Shown piece by piece: positions 12,801-24,268 of a DNA stretch of 64,000 bases. A program made the translations under genes and the position numbers. Position 1 is the first letter of the stretch. Each line of letters starts with the position of its first letter. The notes under the pieces were generated by a model. The model made no database searches, was not told the origin of the DNA, and saw only the letters and a list, made by a program, of their open reading frames with translations. Source of the DNA: Microplitis mediator (Eukaryota > Arthropoda > Insecta > Hymenoptera > Braconidae). The stretch covers positions 4,588,001 to 4,652,000 of the forward strand of contig NC_079970.1 of the NCBI RefSeq assembly GCF_029852145.1, in the 5' to 3' direction.

Positions 12801-13376
12801 CACGGAAAAAAAATTGTAGTTCTTCTAACCATAATATTGTAGTAAAACATTTGTAGTTGCGAGTACTCCAACTTGTAGTAACCTCAACTACACTGTAAAT
12901 AATTTTTTGAACCCGGTGTAGTGTAAATGTCTCAGTGTAAAAATTTCGGTGTGAAAATTACACCAAATATTGTGTTAAATTTAGGCGGTGTGAATTTAAA
13001 ATTTTTACACCGTCAACCGTGTAAATGTGTAGTTTATGATAATTTTGCGTTAAGAAAAATAATCATAAAAATATTTAAATGTTATAAATACCATTTAATA
13101 TCTAAATAAAATTAAAATAGTTATTGATTAAGTAGTGAAAATATTCAACATTATTTGTTGCTCATTAATTAAAATTATAACGAGTAACACGGAATCGTGT
13201 AAAAAAAGTAGATTACACCGTGTCAAAATTACACTGATGGAAAATTTACTCCAAGAGAATTTTACACCGTTATTTTACACGACACGGCCGTGTAAAGTTC
13301 TCCGGGTCCATTTTCACACCGAAATTTTTTACAGTGTACAGCTGCTGTTGTAGCAACTACAATTTTTTTTTCCGTG
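12801..13376. mobile_element. Middle MITE of the nest, TIR cacggaaaaaaaattgtagt
   Basis: The left end cacggaaaaaaaattgtagt at 12801 pairs with aactacaatttttttttccg followed by tg at 13376. The interior repeats gtagtt/aactac motifs. It sits inside the outer hAT-like element and is itself split by the element at 12891-13336. Without that insertion it is about 130 bp. Non-autonomous. Confidence 0.8.
12891..13336. mobile_element. Inner MITE of the nest, TIR cactgtaaa, TA duplication
   Basis: Ends cactgtaaataatttttt (12891) and ttttttacagtg (13336) are inverted, flanked on both sides by TA (12889-12890 and 13337-13338). The interior is full of gtgtaaa and acaccg motifs. It belongs to the same type as the element at 29875-30379. 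Short open frames inside are composed of these repeats and have no coding character. Confidence 0.85.
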
Positions 13377-13613
13377 TAGCTTCCAAATATTGAATTTTTA
13401 TAAAATGGAGAGCTTAGTTTTTCAAAGAAACCAAAAGTAATTATTTCGTAGATTCGTGTCTGAGCTATATTTACCCCTGACCAAAATTTGAATTGTTAAA
13501 AAAAATATCACAATTTCGTCGTTTAAAATAAAATTTTCGAATAATCTGGAAAGTTTCGAATTATTCGATTCGATACGAAAAATTCGTAGGTTCAAACTAT
13601 CCGCACACCCCTA

Positions 13614-14999
13614 ATATATAATACAGGTATATATTTATTAATTTAACTTTAAAAAATAATATTTTATTGATTGATAAAATATGTATATCTTTTAAAAACA
13701 GTTTTAAATTAAATTTGAAATAGTATTGAGGATAATGTTTATCCGTGAGTATTAAATTCGAGTGCTGAAGAAAAATATATCGAGTAAGTACTGTCATAGT
13801 ATTTTCAATTTCTTTAAAAGCTCGATGCACTTGGTATATTCTTTCAACGACGTCAATGTTGAGATGCATCTAGATTCTAGATATTGGTTTTGTATCGACA
13901 CTATTGACGTGTATATATGTATATGTATATTTGTACATGTGTGCATATGTATATGTGAGTGTGTGTGGATACGTATTTATTGTTGTGTGAGATAAAGGGG
14001 TGTGGCGAAAAGATACTCTAACATAAGTAAACGTAAGGCAGATGCTGGTGAAAGAAAGTCGGACCAAGAACGTTTTCACGAAATAAAAGTAAAAAAAAAA
14101 ATAATGTGGAAAATAGATCGTCGTCTTTCAAGCGGTATAGAAAGTTATTTGAGAGGCTCATTGAAAGAAGAATGATTGGATCGAGTGAAGTAGTAAATGC
14201 CCCTTGGAAAATCAAATACTCTTCAACAATGACGTATTTTTATTTTTAATAAAATTATTTCCCGCCGTTTATTATTTTTTAAAATATTTTTAAATGGAAT
14301 ATGTGAAAGTAGTTGATGGCTTTTATGCCAGAATATTTAATGGATTCCATATTTTTTAAAAATTCAAGATTAAAGGAAAGCTTTTTTTGAGTTTATTGAT
14401 GAAACAGTAGATTAGGAGCAGAACAAAAGCAAGTGCTCTTCTTTGAGGCGTTTCTGAGAGTCTTAGAACTGCATTATCCAGCAAACAGTTCGGGGCTCTT
14501 TATAGGGCTCTTTAGCTTCACTTCGACAGAGTGCAAGCTTTCGTGAATCATGAGAGTAAAGACGTCTACGTCGAGTAACCGTAAGAAGTGTACATCATAT
14601 ATAATGTATATAATGCGGTGTAGTAATAGTAGAGAAGGGTGATTCGTCGGGAGAGTATTAGTGAGCCAATAAACGCCCGTATAGCAGTGAAGCAAAGGGA
14701 GGATGACTGATAGATGAAAAAAATATAAAAAAATTCTAATTGAAGTCAAGGGCGACTGATGAAATTTATTTTGTGTCAAGTGTCAGTGTACTACCTCGAC
14801 GGATCGGCTCGAGATGCTTTTAGAAAATTGATTAATTTAAATAATCAAGTCTGAAGATGAAGTGAAAATGCTTAAAATTTTCTCTCGTACACGGGAAATT
14901 AATACTAAAATTTATAGCGCTTGCAGTGGATAGTAAAAGAATAATTTTTTTAATGAAAAAATTATTATCCATAGTAAATAAAATTTTTTTACTGACTAT
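13614..14999. other. AT-rich non-coding stretch with GT/TA-rich strip
   Basis: 13905-14000 is a degenerate (tgtata)/(gtatatgt) strip, which produces short open frames on both strands. Nothing else supportable. Confidence 0.6.
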
Positions 15000-15133
15000 T
15001 AAGAGAGGAAAGGGCAAAACGGGGTACTTAAGGAAATACCAAGTTTTCGAGGACTCAAATACACTAAATCTTTTTTTTTTTTAATGATATTCAAAGTAAA
15101 TAGAAAAAATTTTCAGTTACCGTTAAAAAAATC

Positions 15134-15956
15134 GGTCTATAAGTTGACCCTGCGGGCCAGCCCTAAAACTTCCCGCTATTTTCGAGCTCAACGAGCTCGA
15201 AAACACTATTGTGAATACATTTTCAAGCTCTTCGAGCTCGCAAATACTTTTGTATGTCATTGTTTTGTAAAAAACCATTTTTTAGCATTTCTTTCTCCCA
15301 CGATATCTCGCGAACGAATTAACCGATTTTGATGGTTGAGGCGGCAATCGACGCGTTTTGTCAAGTTCTAAAGCTGATCAAATTTTGGATTCGATTTATC
15401 GAGTCGTTTTTGTGATATTTCCGGAAAAATAAAAAAATTTTTTTTTTTTAATTCTTTCGACAACGGTTTCTCTTGAACGAATGAAGCGATTTTGATGGTT
15501 GAGGTGGCATTCGACGCGGCTTATAAAGCTCTAGAGCCCAGTCCATTTTGGAATCAATCTATCGAGCACATTAAAAGTTATCAAAAAAAAACATTTTTCA
15601 AAAAACTTTATTTTTGGAATATCTCTGAACGAGCCCTACCGATCAAGCTCAATTTTCTCTCGGCTTCAAGATATTGTCAATCCGCGTCGAATGACACCTT
15701 AAAGTTCAAAATCGGTTCATCCGTTCAAAAGATACAGGTATTTACATACGTACGTACGTACGTACGAACGTACGTACGTACGTACGTACGTACATACATA
15801 CATACATACACTCGGACATCATCGTGAAATTAGTCAGAATAGCTCCCTCGGACCTCGAAACGTCGACATCTGATGGAAATTCGATTTTCGTAAATCGGAC
15901 CGAAACCAATAACTTCCCGAATTTTTGAAAATTTACAATTTTCTTAGCGGGAAGTT
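15134..15956. mobile_element. Dispersed non-autonomous element with aacttcccgct ends and a tetranucleotide core
   Basis: Inverted ends aacttcccgct (15167) and agcgggaagtt (15956) bound about 790 bp; homology with the copy at 4230-4385 shows that the conserved unit starts further left, near 15134 (gttgaccc...ccagccctaaaacttc). Inside, a unit containing cgattttgatggttgaggcg occurs at 15329-15352 and again, diverged, at 15488-15510. A microsatellite lies at 15743-15810. A subterminal hairpin aacttcccg/cgggaagtt spans 15911-15956. The ORF reaching 15827 is translated microsatellite and not a gene. Confidence 0.7.
15743..15810. repeat. (TACG)n then (TACA)n microsatellite inside a mobile element
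   Basis: A tetranucleotide run of tacg units with one point change (cgaacg) passes into tacatacataca. It lies inside the aacttcccgct element, immediately after gttcaaaagatacagg. Confidence 0.95.
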
Positions 15957-16101
15957 AAAAAAACAATTTTTCAGTTTTGCGAGCAAAGGGGTACCCCTTA
16001 AAAAATATAAAAAAAAAATTTCTGGATTTTAAATAAATGTGATTAAGTTAAATTTTTTTAAAAGTAATTTACATGAAGAAAAATTATATTTTACATGATT
16101 A

Positions 16102-16701
16102 GGGGAGACCGGGGCAAGACGGCCCACCTAAGCCGGTTATTATTATTTGTGGCTTTTAACCATCAAGTCGATTTACTCTTATCCAACTTGAACTCAATTC
16201 ACCAAAATTTTGGTGAAGCTCCTGAAAAAAAATGTTTTTTTTGGGGCAAGACGGCCCCCTCCGAAAGAAAATGAAAAAAAAAAAATTTTTTTTTTTAATT
16301 GTAAAAAAATTTCCCGCGTAACAAATGTTTATATTTTTCTCTTTAACAACTGTATTTACTTTAATATTACTCGAAATAACCTTTTTTGATGTAATACGAG
16401 TCATTTTTTCACTTCTGTAGAAAATTGATTATTGGTTTTTTTAACTTTTTCAAATGCTCTATTTTAATCCAAATCCATATAATTAACCAAAAAATGATAT
16501 TTCTATTAAATTAATCATGACTAGGTTATAATACTATGAAATACATTTTCTTTTAGAATTTTTGAGTGGTTCATTTTGCCCCAAGTTTCACGTATCGGGC
16601 TAAAAATGAGTAAATAATCTAAATTTGTGATAATCAAAAGAAAACAAAAACAAAAAATTTTGGTTAATTTTTGAGGTGGGCCGTCTTGCCCCGATATCCC
16701 C
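16102..16701. mobile_element. MITE with TIR gggg...ggggcaagacggccc, TA duplication
   Basis: Left end ggggagaccggggcaagacg (16102) and right end gccgtcttgccccgatatcc followed by cc (16701) pair over about 28 bp, with TA at 16100-16101 and 16702-16703. A second ggggcaagacggcccc lies inside at 16242. No coding capacity. It sits inside the element 15002-16916, whose TIR (gggcaaaacggg) is related, so this is an insertion into a relative. Confidence 0.85.
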
Positions 16702-16918
16702 TATTAGATGCAAAGAAAGAAAGAAACATTTTTAATAGTTTTTATCATAAAACAAAAGTCATTAATATTTTTCAACTGACAATTGATTTATGAAAAAATT
16801 TGGCAAAAAAAATTCAAAACAACACTCAATTATATTTACAAAAGTGATTTTGAAATGTTTAAAAACCATCTCGAATATAAAATTTTGGGGGTATCCCGTT
16901 TTGCCCTCCCTTCCCCTA

Positions 16919-19350
16919 CTGATAATTTCTTAGAATTAAAATGCAAACTAACAACAACTACTCGTTCGAATTAAAATATTTAATTGAATGATTGATTAAA
17001 AAATTAAAAAAATTATGATTTTAATTAAAATAATGATAAGAATTTAAATAAATATTAAAATAAATGTAGTGAAATGAAGTTGACGTTATAAAAATGACTT
17101 TGTCCCTTTTGATTTAATAGGACAAATGTTAGTAAGATATTACCTGTGACAAAGTAATTTTTATTATCGCATGTGTAATATTTCACTCTTGAGAAAGGAG
17201 GAATCACTATAATTTTAAACCCTTTCTATTTTGTTCAGTCATAGTAATTTTCACAAAAAATTTTTTCTGTGTAATAAATTTTGCAAAAAATATCTTTATA
17301 ACTTGATATACTTTCAGTCATGTAAGCGTTGTTTACAAGACTATTTTTCCTCTGCGGTTTAGTAGGATAAAACCGCGGTTTAAATAAATCACATTGTGGA
17401 AAAAAAAGCAAATGATACATTTAGCAGAATGGCTTTACGTAATGTATATATAAATATTCTTTTTGTTATATTTGAGTTTATTAAAGAAATGGTTTGCTAA
17501 GTATAACGACAAGGAAAAAGCAAGTCAGGCGAAAATTATGAACACGAATGTCGTCTCGGTTCGCTTAATCGTTTTATTATTCTGTGTTTTTCTCCGTTGC
17601 CATGAAGGAAACTGTCGAGAAGTCGAGCGAAAAACTGATGAAAGAAAAGGAAGATAACTTGGAAGACAACGACCGTAGATGCGGAGATGGAGAAGTAAAA
17701 AAAGTTTAAAAATGAAGACATTACTGTAGACTTTATGAGATGGAAAAGACTCCAATACATATATAGATATCTGTACATGTCTGTGGAAAATTGTCAGGAA
17801 AAAAGTTTAAAATGTAAGAAATATTCTGGCTTTAGTATCATACACAGTGATAAATCGTCAAAGATATCTTCAATACGAAGAACAAGGAGCTAAAGAGAGA
17901 TCAGACGCTTCCGAACAAGTCGACGATCTTATTCTCAGCTATATAAAAGTATATCATTATCTGCAGATATACATATATATATAATATAAAATACCATAGC
18001 AGGTGAAAGAATATAGTGAAGGAAGGATTTATATCTTGACTGAAGAATAAGTTGGGACTGGTTTTTCCCGAGTTATTTTATTTTATCGTAAATGGAAAAA
18101 AGTGGGATCGTAAATCTAAGAAAAGTGGTGATTGAGGTAAAGGCATCGTTAAAAATTCTATGAAACGGACTCAAGTTATTCTATTGTTCGTCTTGATGGA
18201 ATAATTCAAATGGCTTTGTTCGTCATAATCGAACAATAGATGCTTCTCACTATCGTTTTCATTTTCACCATTTTCATTTTTTTAATACTCGATTTTTACC
18301 TCCTTCAATTTCGACGGCTCTCGAGCTAATAAAAGGAAATCCCATGAGTGCCGGGTAAGCAAAAGTGTCGAGGAGAACGAGAGCTTGAATCCTTATACAT
18401 TACGCTTTTATAACTTTAACGATACAGCAGCAATAACAATTCACACAATATCTGTTTGTGATAATATCTACTATTTCAATGACATTGTACTCAAATACTA
18501 TTGTGTTAAAATTTTTTTTGTTTCAAGTACTGATCAGGATTTGATATCGCGGTAAATTATTAATTATGTTTCATTATTCAAGATTTGCTGCTTGCTGAAT
18601 AATTTATTGGATTTAAGTCATAACTTTTTTTTTAATTAATTGTAATTTTGAAATAATTCCCGCGATTTAATAAAAAGTACAGTAAGAATGGACTGTAATA
18701 AAATTTTGATAAAAGTTAATTTTTTTATGGCACTGGAATAAATTACGGAGTAAATAAATAATTCATGTGAAATTAATTGGGCATTTGTTGAATACGATTG
18801 TCAACGATTTGAAAAAAAAATTAATAAATAAATAATAATATCGATATAAAAAAAAAAAAACATTTCAATATTCAGTGATTTATTTTTTTCAAGCAATCTC
18901 GATATTTATACAGTATTTTGTATACAAAAAAAAATCGAGTGTTTAATATTCATAAATATGGATCCGGACCAAAAATAGAGATGAAAAATAACTAAATATT
19001 TTTATTCATCATCATTATTAATAATTTAAAAAACGATATTCAGAAAATGGTCAGACAAAACTGGGCACTCATCAATTTTAGTAAAAAAAAAAAAAACTGA
19101 ATAAAAAACTGTGTTTTTTTTCAAATGCTTTGAAATCAAGATTTATGACACTTGCGCCAGGCGATAATCGTTTTATTTGAATATTTTTAAGGGGTAGCGG
19201 TAACCAATTTTCAATAAATTTAATTCACAGGCAAACACTGGAAACCTAAAATAGAGAGTCTAATATTTTTGGAAACCTTAATAGAAGGCTAGAAATTTCG
19301 TATTTTCGAAATTTCTAATTCGTCTCCAAGAAAAATTGTTTTAAAATTCT
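16919..19350. other. AT-rich non-coding stretch
   Basis: 17215-17280 has tcatagtaattttcac followed by ttttttctgtgtaa, which looks like one end of a MITE without a partner. 17470-17980 carries purine-rich sequence with overlapping frames on both strands and no support for a gene. Confidence 0.55.
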
Positions 19351-19435
19351 CATTTACTCAACGAGTGCAACAATGATAGTTCCGTTTATTTTTCTGAGTG
19401 TGAGAAAGAGGTCTGGTAGCGTATCTCATTAAAAT
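19351..19435 (+). repeat. Dispersed repeat, copy 2 (gatagttccgtt core)
   Basis: Reads catttactcaacgagtgcaa, caatgatagttccgttt, then ctgagtgtgagaaagaggtc. Shares core and following gtgtgagaaag with the other two copies; ends and superfamily are unknown. Confidence 0.5.
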
Positions 19436-19482
19436 TAATTATTTTTTCGCCAGGTGCTAACATTAAAAACTTATTCGATGTA

Positions 19483-19838
19483 CACAGTAAAAAAGGTTTC
19501 GTCAAAATCTACACATATCGTGTGTAAAACAAACGGTTTATACTTATTTATATGTTATTTTAACATACCTCGTGAGTGTCGAAAAAGTTACACACGTGTA
19601 TGATAAAAGTAAAAATTTTCCGAGTGTTACTTTGTGATGGTCGATAATATTTTTAACATATATTGAGTGTTATTTCAAGAGTAACATTTGAAAAGTGATA
19701 TTTTCGAATAAAATAACATTTTTGTGAGTTAAAAGAATCAACCAATTAAAGCTTGTCAAGCAAAAAAATAGCAGTGTGTTGAATTAATACTCGGGAGTGT
19801 TAAAATTTCAACACTTTGACGAATCCTTTTTTACTAGG
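19483..19838. mobile_element. MITE, TIR cacagtaaaaaagg...cgtcaaa, TA duplication
   Basis: Left end cacagtaaaaaaggtttcgt (19483) pairs with acgaatccttttttact followed by agg at the right. TA lies at 19481-19482 and 19839-19840. The right terminus has changed (tagg in place of tgtg). Uninterrupted copy of the family at 53429-54130. Confidence 0.8.
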
Positions 19839-19977
19839 TAAAACGTATTATAATCAAATATTTGATTTATAATTATAATTATTAATAGAATTTGTCAATA
19901 GCATCTAATATCCTCAATTAAATATTGTACATCAAAGCACTCGATGTTACAATTGACATAAAATATGTATACATAAT

Positions 19978-20091
19978 ATGACAGATCAGTTTAATACGAC
20001 TTCAGTAGTTTCGAATGGAAATTCCGAAATAAATTATCCAAATAACAGGGTATCGGAATTGACTATGGTAAATAATCAAACATCGAATATT
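19978..20091 (+). CDS. Candidate short first coding exon, unrecognised
   Basis: A 38-codon open frame starts at ATG 19978 (A at -3, in-frame stop 24 nt upstream) and runs in phase into a strong donor ATT|GTAAGT (intron from 20092). The peptide is polar and rich in Asn, Ser and Thr (begins MTDQFNTTSVVSNGNSEI), like the disordered N terminus of many nuclear or RNA-binding proteins. Local base use is less extreme than the AT-rich flanks. It would lie on the opposite strand inside the large intron of the gene at 24269-24568. A 38-codon stretch can occur by chance, so this remains a candidate. Confidence 0.25.
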
Positions 20092-20097
20092 GTAAGT

Positions 20098-23000
20098 TAT
20101 ATTTATATATAATATGAGATAAATTACACAAATGTTGACCGCGTTTGACAGCTAATATACGATAAATGTAATTATTTATATATGTATATGTAAATATGTA
20201 TATTGTATATGTTTATATTTGAGTTAGCAGCAATTTGAGAGACGTTGTGGTTTCCAAGTCTCAAGAGAGAAATTACAATGTTTAAAGCACTAAGGAGTTG
20301 TGCGGCACTCTACTATACAATCTACAAGGACACCACTAAAGTTTATTTCCAGAAAACCACATGTCGGATACGCTCAAAAGGTTGGAGGGAGGAAAGCTGT
20401 TAAATTCTCATTTTAAAACCACAGCCAAGATTGTATGGCTATAACGTTAAATCGATTCAAATCGTCTTGGTTCAAAAGTTTGATCAAATAGGACAAGAAA
20501 TAATTTTTTTTCTGCTCTTCAACTTAATTAAATATTTATTTTAAATTAAAGTTATTATTCACTTTGATTTCTCTGCATTAAATAAATTTAGTGGAAAATT
20601 AAAAAAAATTATTCATAACAGTGACATTGGATTTATTTTACCATTTACTAGGTAATAATATTTTTAGTGTCCGTAATGGAACACTTATAAAATCGTTCTG
20701 TCCGTTTCTCATTTCCAATAAAAGTTAAGTACCTTTGAAAATACTTAACCGATTATCATGATAAGTATAGAGATAAAATAAATTTTTTTTCAAATCTCGC
20801 GTGAATTCGATTTTTTATGAAATTTTTTTTTTAATTCGAAATGAAATTTATCTCAGATAGAAAAAACTTTATTTTATTTTTTAAATCACCTGTAGAGTAA
20901 TTTCGAATTTCAATGACTATTTAGACAGTTAAAACAAGCTTACTGCCAAGTATGTCGTTATCAAACGAAGAAAAAATAATTTTGATAAAGAACAAAAAGA
21001 TAAATAGTTTTAAAAGAAATAAATTTAACAATTAATACAAAGACTTGGATTCTGACCAACAGCTTACATTTAACGGAGTTTTTATTGGTGTACTTTAAAA
21101 ACTGAACCGAGTTAATTTCCTCTTGATTATTTAATTGCGTTTACTCCAATGAAGAGTGATCGAAATTTATATTTTTTTCCTCGTTAACAGTAAAAAAATT
21201 TTTGGAAAGAGAATCAAATATTTATTGAACAATTCAACATTATTGAACTTGACAACTAATAGTTTAACATATTGATAGATGACGTCACGTTGGGTCCTCT
21301 CGGAGGGTCCTATCAGAATGTCTCTTCTGCATTCATCTCAATGTCTTTCTCGACCCTTCTGAGAAGGGCCTTCTCTAGTGGGGGTGAACTATGTCACAGG
21401 CTAGGGATAGCTCGTGACATCAGAAGCTACGGGCCCCAAAATGCCTAACAAGCAAAAGACTCGGTATTGAGGAAAGAGTAGCTTACACACACAACACACA
21501 TACACACACATGTATCTATTAGTAATTATTCAATAGTAATAACATCAAATAGTATTAAATTTCCTTCATCTTCCAATTAGTTCGAACAGTCTTTGAAGTG
21601 AAACCTTAATCTACATAGACGAAAATTACAAACGTTTACAGTTATATTGCTTTGCAAGGAGATGTGCTAAAACATACAATTGATTGAATGGTCCGTGTGA
21701 AATTCATCGAAATTGCCTCGTGTTGTGTCTGTATAGTTTATAGTCAACACTCCTCTACCCTACAGTATTCTCTACCTCAAGATCTGTCTTTGATCTATCT
21801 CCATCACTATCTCCAATATACAATTGTAAATTAGTTTTGTAATAAACAATAAGATAAACTTTTTTCATTATCTACTTTTAAAACTCAAATTGAAAACTTT
21901 TTTTTCCTTCATTTATTTTATTTTTTTTCCATTCAAGTTTTAATGATCAAAAAAATTTATTCCATTGAAATTAAAATACATTCGCTCTCTATCGCATTAA
22001 AAGTACTGATTATTATTTTTTAAAAATTCATATTTTATTAAATTTAAATGAATTAACCTCACGAGACTACCAATTTCCGGTATAAAACTCAACCTGTACT
22101 GTAAAATGACGTACGAATCGAGGTCAACTATTCCCGAGGTCCTCAACATTTAAATCCCTTACGAATTTTCAGTAAATGAATAACTGTCACGCGATGTTAC
22201 TATTTTAAAATATATATATTTATAATATACAGACATCCAAACAATTACTTCGCTATTACCGAACTCATTATCTTGTTTTAAAAACAGTTTTAGTTTTATC
22301 ATTTCATAAAATAGCTAATCAATATAATTTTCTGTAACGATAAAAGCTATTTAGATAAATAGCTGAGTAATAAAAGGAATATAGAATACAGAAGATTGTA
22401 TCATACATGATACAAGATATGGTTTTAAAAAAAAGTAATCGAGTAAATATGAAACAATTAGATACATATATATATTTATATGAAAGGGTAACTCGTTAAT
22501 CGAGTGAACGTGTTGTATTATGTCCAACATTGATCGAGCAAATGGACTATTTCTAGTGATCGCCGGGTTTTCACACACGAACGCAAATAAAGCGACACAT
22601 CATATCAACCCATTACAGTCTCGACTGTGCGGGAAACGATTAACAAAGAGTGCAGATGAGAAGAGAGCACATGAGCACAGAGGGTCGAGAGTGGAGTGGT
22701 TTGCATAGTAGACCATCGCTTTTAGTCCACTAACCAGTAACCTCTATAGCCGATAGCTCAGTTAATATATATGTATATAAATATACTGCAATAATATTGA
22801 TTTTGTTTAAACCAATTGCGCATCAGTTTACAATAGACGTGCATGTAAACGAATCTTTGCTTGTAATAATAAAATAAATAATATATATATATTTATCTAT
22901 GAATAGGAAATTAAAGTGAATAAATTTTCCGAGTTTGTACGTCATCTTCTTTAATATTTAGTTGCGTCATTTTTACTCGTACCTTGTACGACAGAATAAG

Positions 23001-23779
23001 GGTAAGAAAAAGAACCGTGCTTGGGAAAATTGTATGGCCAATTTGCATTCGTAGCACTTCTCCGCTCACGGCGGGTAGGCGGCATTTCTCAGTCGCAGTG
23101 ACGATGCCAAGCTCAAGCTCAAACTCAAACTAAAATTCAAGCTCTGGCTCTGGCTCTAGAGAGATGACAAGAGAGCAAGAGTATATAAAAGTACACGGTA
23201 AAGAAAATAATAATACAAGAAAGAAATAAATAAAAAAATATGATTTCTATGAGTATGATAAAGATGTAGGGGTGTAAGGAGTGTAAGACTGTAAGGTAAA
23301 AAGCTCGTCTTTCGTGCGACAACGTTTTTCACGGTGATTCGCCTCTCTCCCTTCAACTCTTCTTTATATACTCTTGTATAGATATATGTATATATAATAC
23401 TCTTTCTCTCTGGTTCTTTCTGTAATCGCTCTTCTCAACTGGAATAATTTTACCGAGGCCTTAAGACAAAGACAGCCGGCACTACGCTCGTCAAGAGCAC
23501 TTACTTCCGCTCAGTTTTCTTTGCGTTTTTAACTAAGACATTACAAATAGAAAATAGCCTTTTTTGTTTTCTCTCAGTAAACTTTAAAAAAAAAACCAAA
23601 GTAATTCTTTTAAGATAAAAATTTTTTTAATTAAAACAAATTTAAAATACTTTGATAAAGTTTGTTTGATAATGAGGGAAAATTTTCTTTTGATGTCTCT
23701 TTGATACAATATACGATAGGTATTTTGTACGTGTACTAATAAAATATCAGGACGAGACAGAAAGTTTCCGCAGAACGTA
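20098..23779. other. Intron-like AT-rich DNA of the candidate mannosidase gene
   Basis: No exon is recognised on the minus strand here. Features are the CRE-containing block at 21280-21440, an (AC) strip at 21484-21512, and degenerate caagct/ctggct repeats at 23108-23160. Short open frames at 22351-22708 and 23137-23356 overlap on opposite strands. Confidence 0.5.
21280..21287. promoter_or_regulatory. Perfect CRE palindrome TGACGTCA
   Basis: The CREB/ATF consensus palindrome sits at the left edge of a GC-richer block (21280-21440) with gggtcctctcggagggtcct and an inverted cccttctgagaaggg. It lies in the large intron of the candidate gene at 24269-24568. A single 8-mer of this kind can occur by chance. 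Confidence 0.25.
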
Positions 23780-24075
23780 AACGCCGGTAGCGGCATCAGA
23801 ACAAGGGGTACAACCTAAACGAGAAGCTGCTGCTGTTGCTGTACCAGTAGTAGCAACAGTGACAATGGTAGGAGCAACCTAGTCGACTCGTCCTTTCGTT
23901 TAGTTTCCCGACGTACGCCAATGTGTCACGTCGTCCCACAGAACCGGCCGCGCGTAATTAAAACGAATCGCGGCGCTGCCCGAGGCGACGTTTAATCGAG
24001 TTGCAGCTCGGTATACCGCTGTCTCCGCACTTTTCCACAGCTCGTACTCGTAATTATTTTATTCGCTCCGCATGT
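23780..24075. promoter_or_regulatory. GC-rich, CpG-rich block inside intron 1 of the candidate mannosidase gene
   Basis: About 300 bp with many CG dinucleotides (ccggccgcgcg, cgcggcgctgcc, gaggcgacg) and short CTG/CAG runs stand out sharply from AT-rich flanks. It starts about 190 bp downstream of the exon donor at 24268 on the minus strand. It has no long open frame on either strand. The position and composition fit an intronic enhancer or alternative promoter, but this is inference from composition. Confidence 0.3.
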
Positions 24076-24268
24076 ATTCGAGTGGAATACATCGAAAAAA
24101 AAAATTCAAAAAAAAAACCGTATAATGAAATATAAAATATTGAAAAGGTGACGAAAATAAAGTGCAGGAAATTTTATATTTATTTCCCTGTACCTAATGG
24201 CGCCATTGTAAATTATTTTTTTGATTGAAACATTAAATAATAATTAATAAATAACAGCAAAGACTCAC

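Larger units (their letters stand above)
12718..13613. mobile_element. Outer element of a three-deep transposon nest (hAT-like TIR)
   Basis: The ends are inverted: taggggtgtg at 12718 and the complement of taggggtgtgcgg ending at 13613. The next 35-40 bp also pair, sharing tcgaatcgaataatt on the left with its complement at 13560-13575. The terminal TAGGGGTGTG resembles hAT-group ends; flanks atatacac and atatataa could be a decayed 8-bp duplication, though a TA duplication is also compatible. It carries no open frame of its own and is interrupted by the element at 12801-13376. Confidence 0.7.
15002..16916. mobile_element. Outer MITE with TIR containing gggcaaaacggg
   Basis: Left end agaggaaagggcaaaacggg (from 15004) pairs with the right end cccgttttgccctcccttcc (16896-16915). 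TA flanks both ends (15000-15001 and 16917-16918). The 1.9-kb length is explained by two insertions, at 15134-15956 and 16102-16701; the remaining host sequence is about 490 bp, AT-rich and non-coding. Confidence 0.7.

Noticed and set aside
12927..13353. Two open frames of 60 and 72 codons
   Set aside because: They lie inside nested MITEs and are built of gtgtaaa/acaccg repeats.
15492..15827. 111-codon open frame ending in YVRT repeats
   Set aside because: It is a translation of the mobile element interior and its (tacg)n microsatellite.
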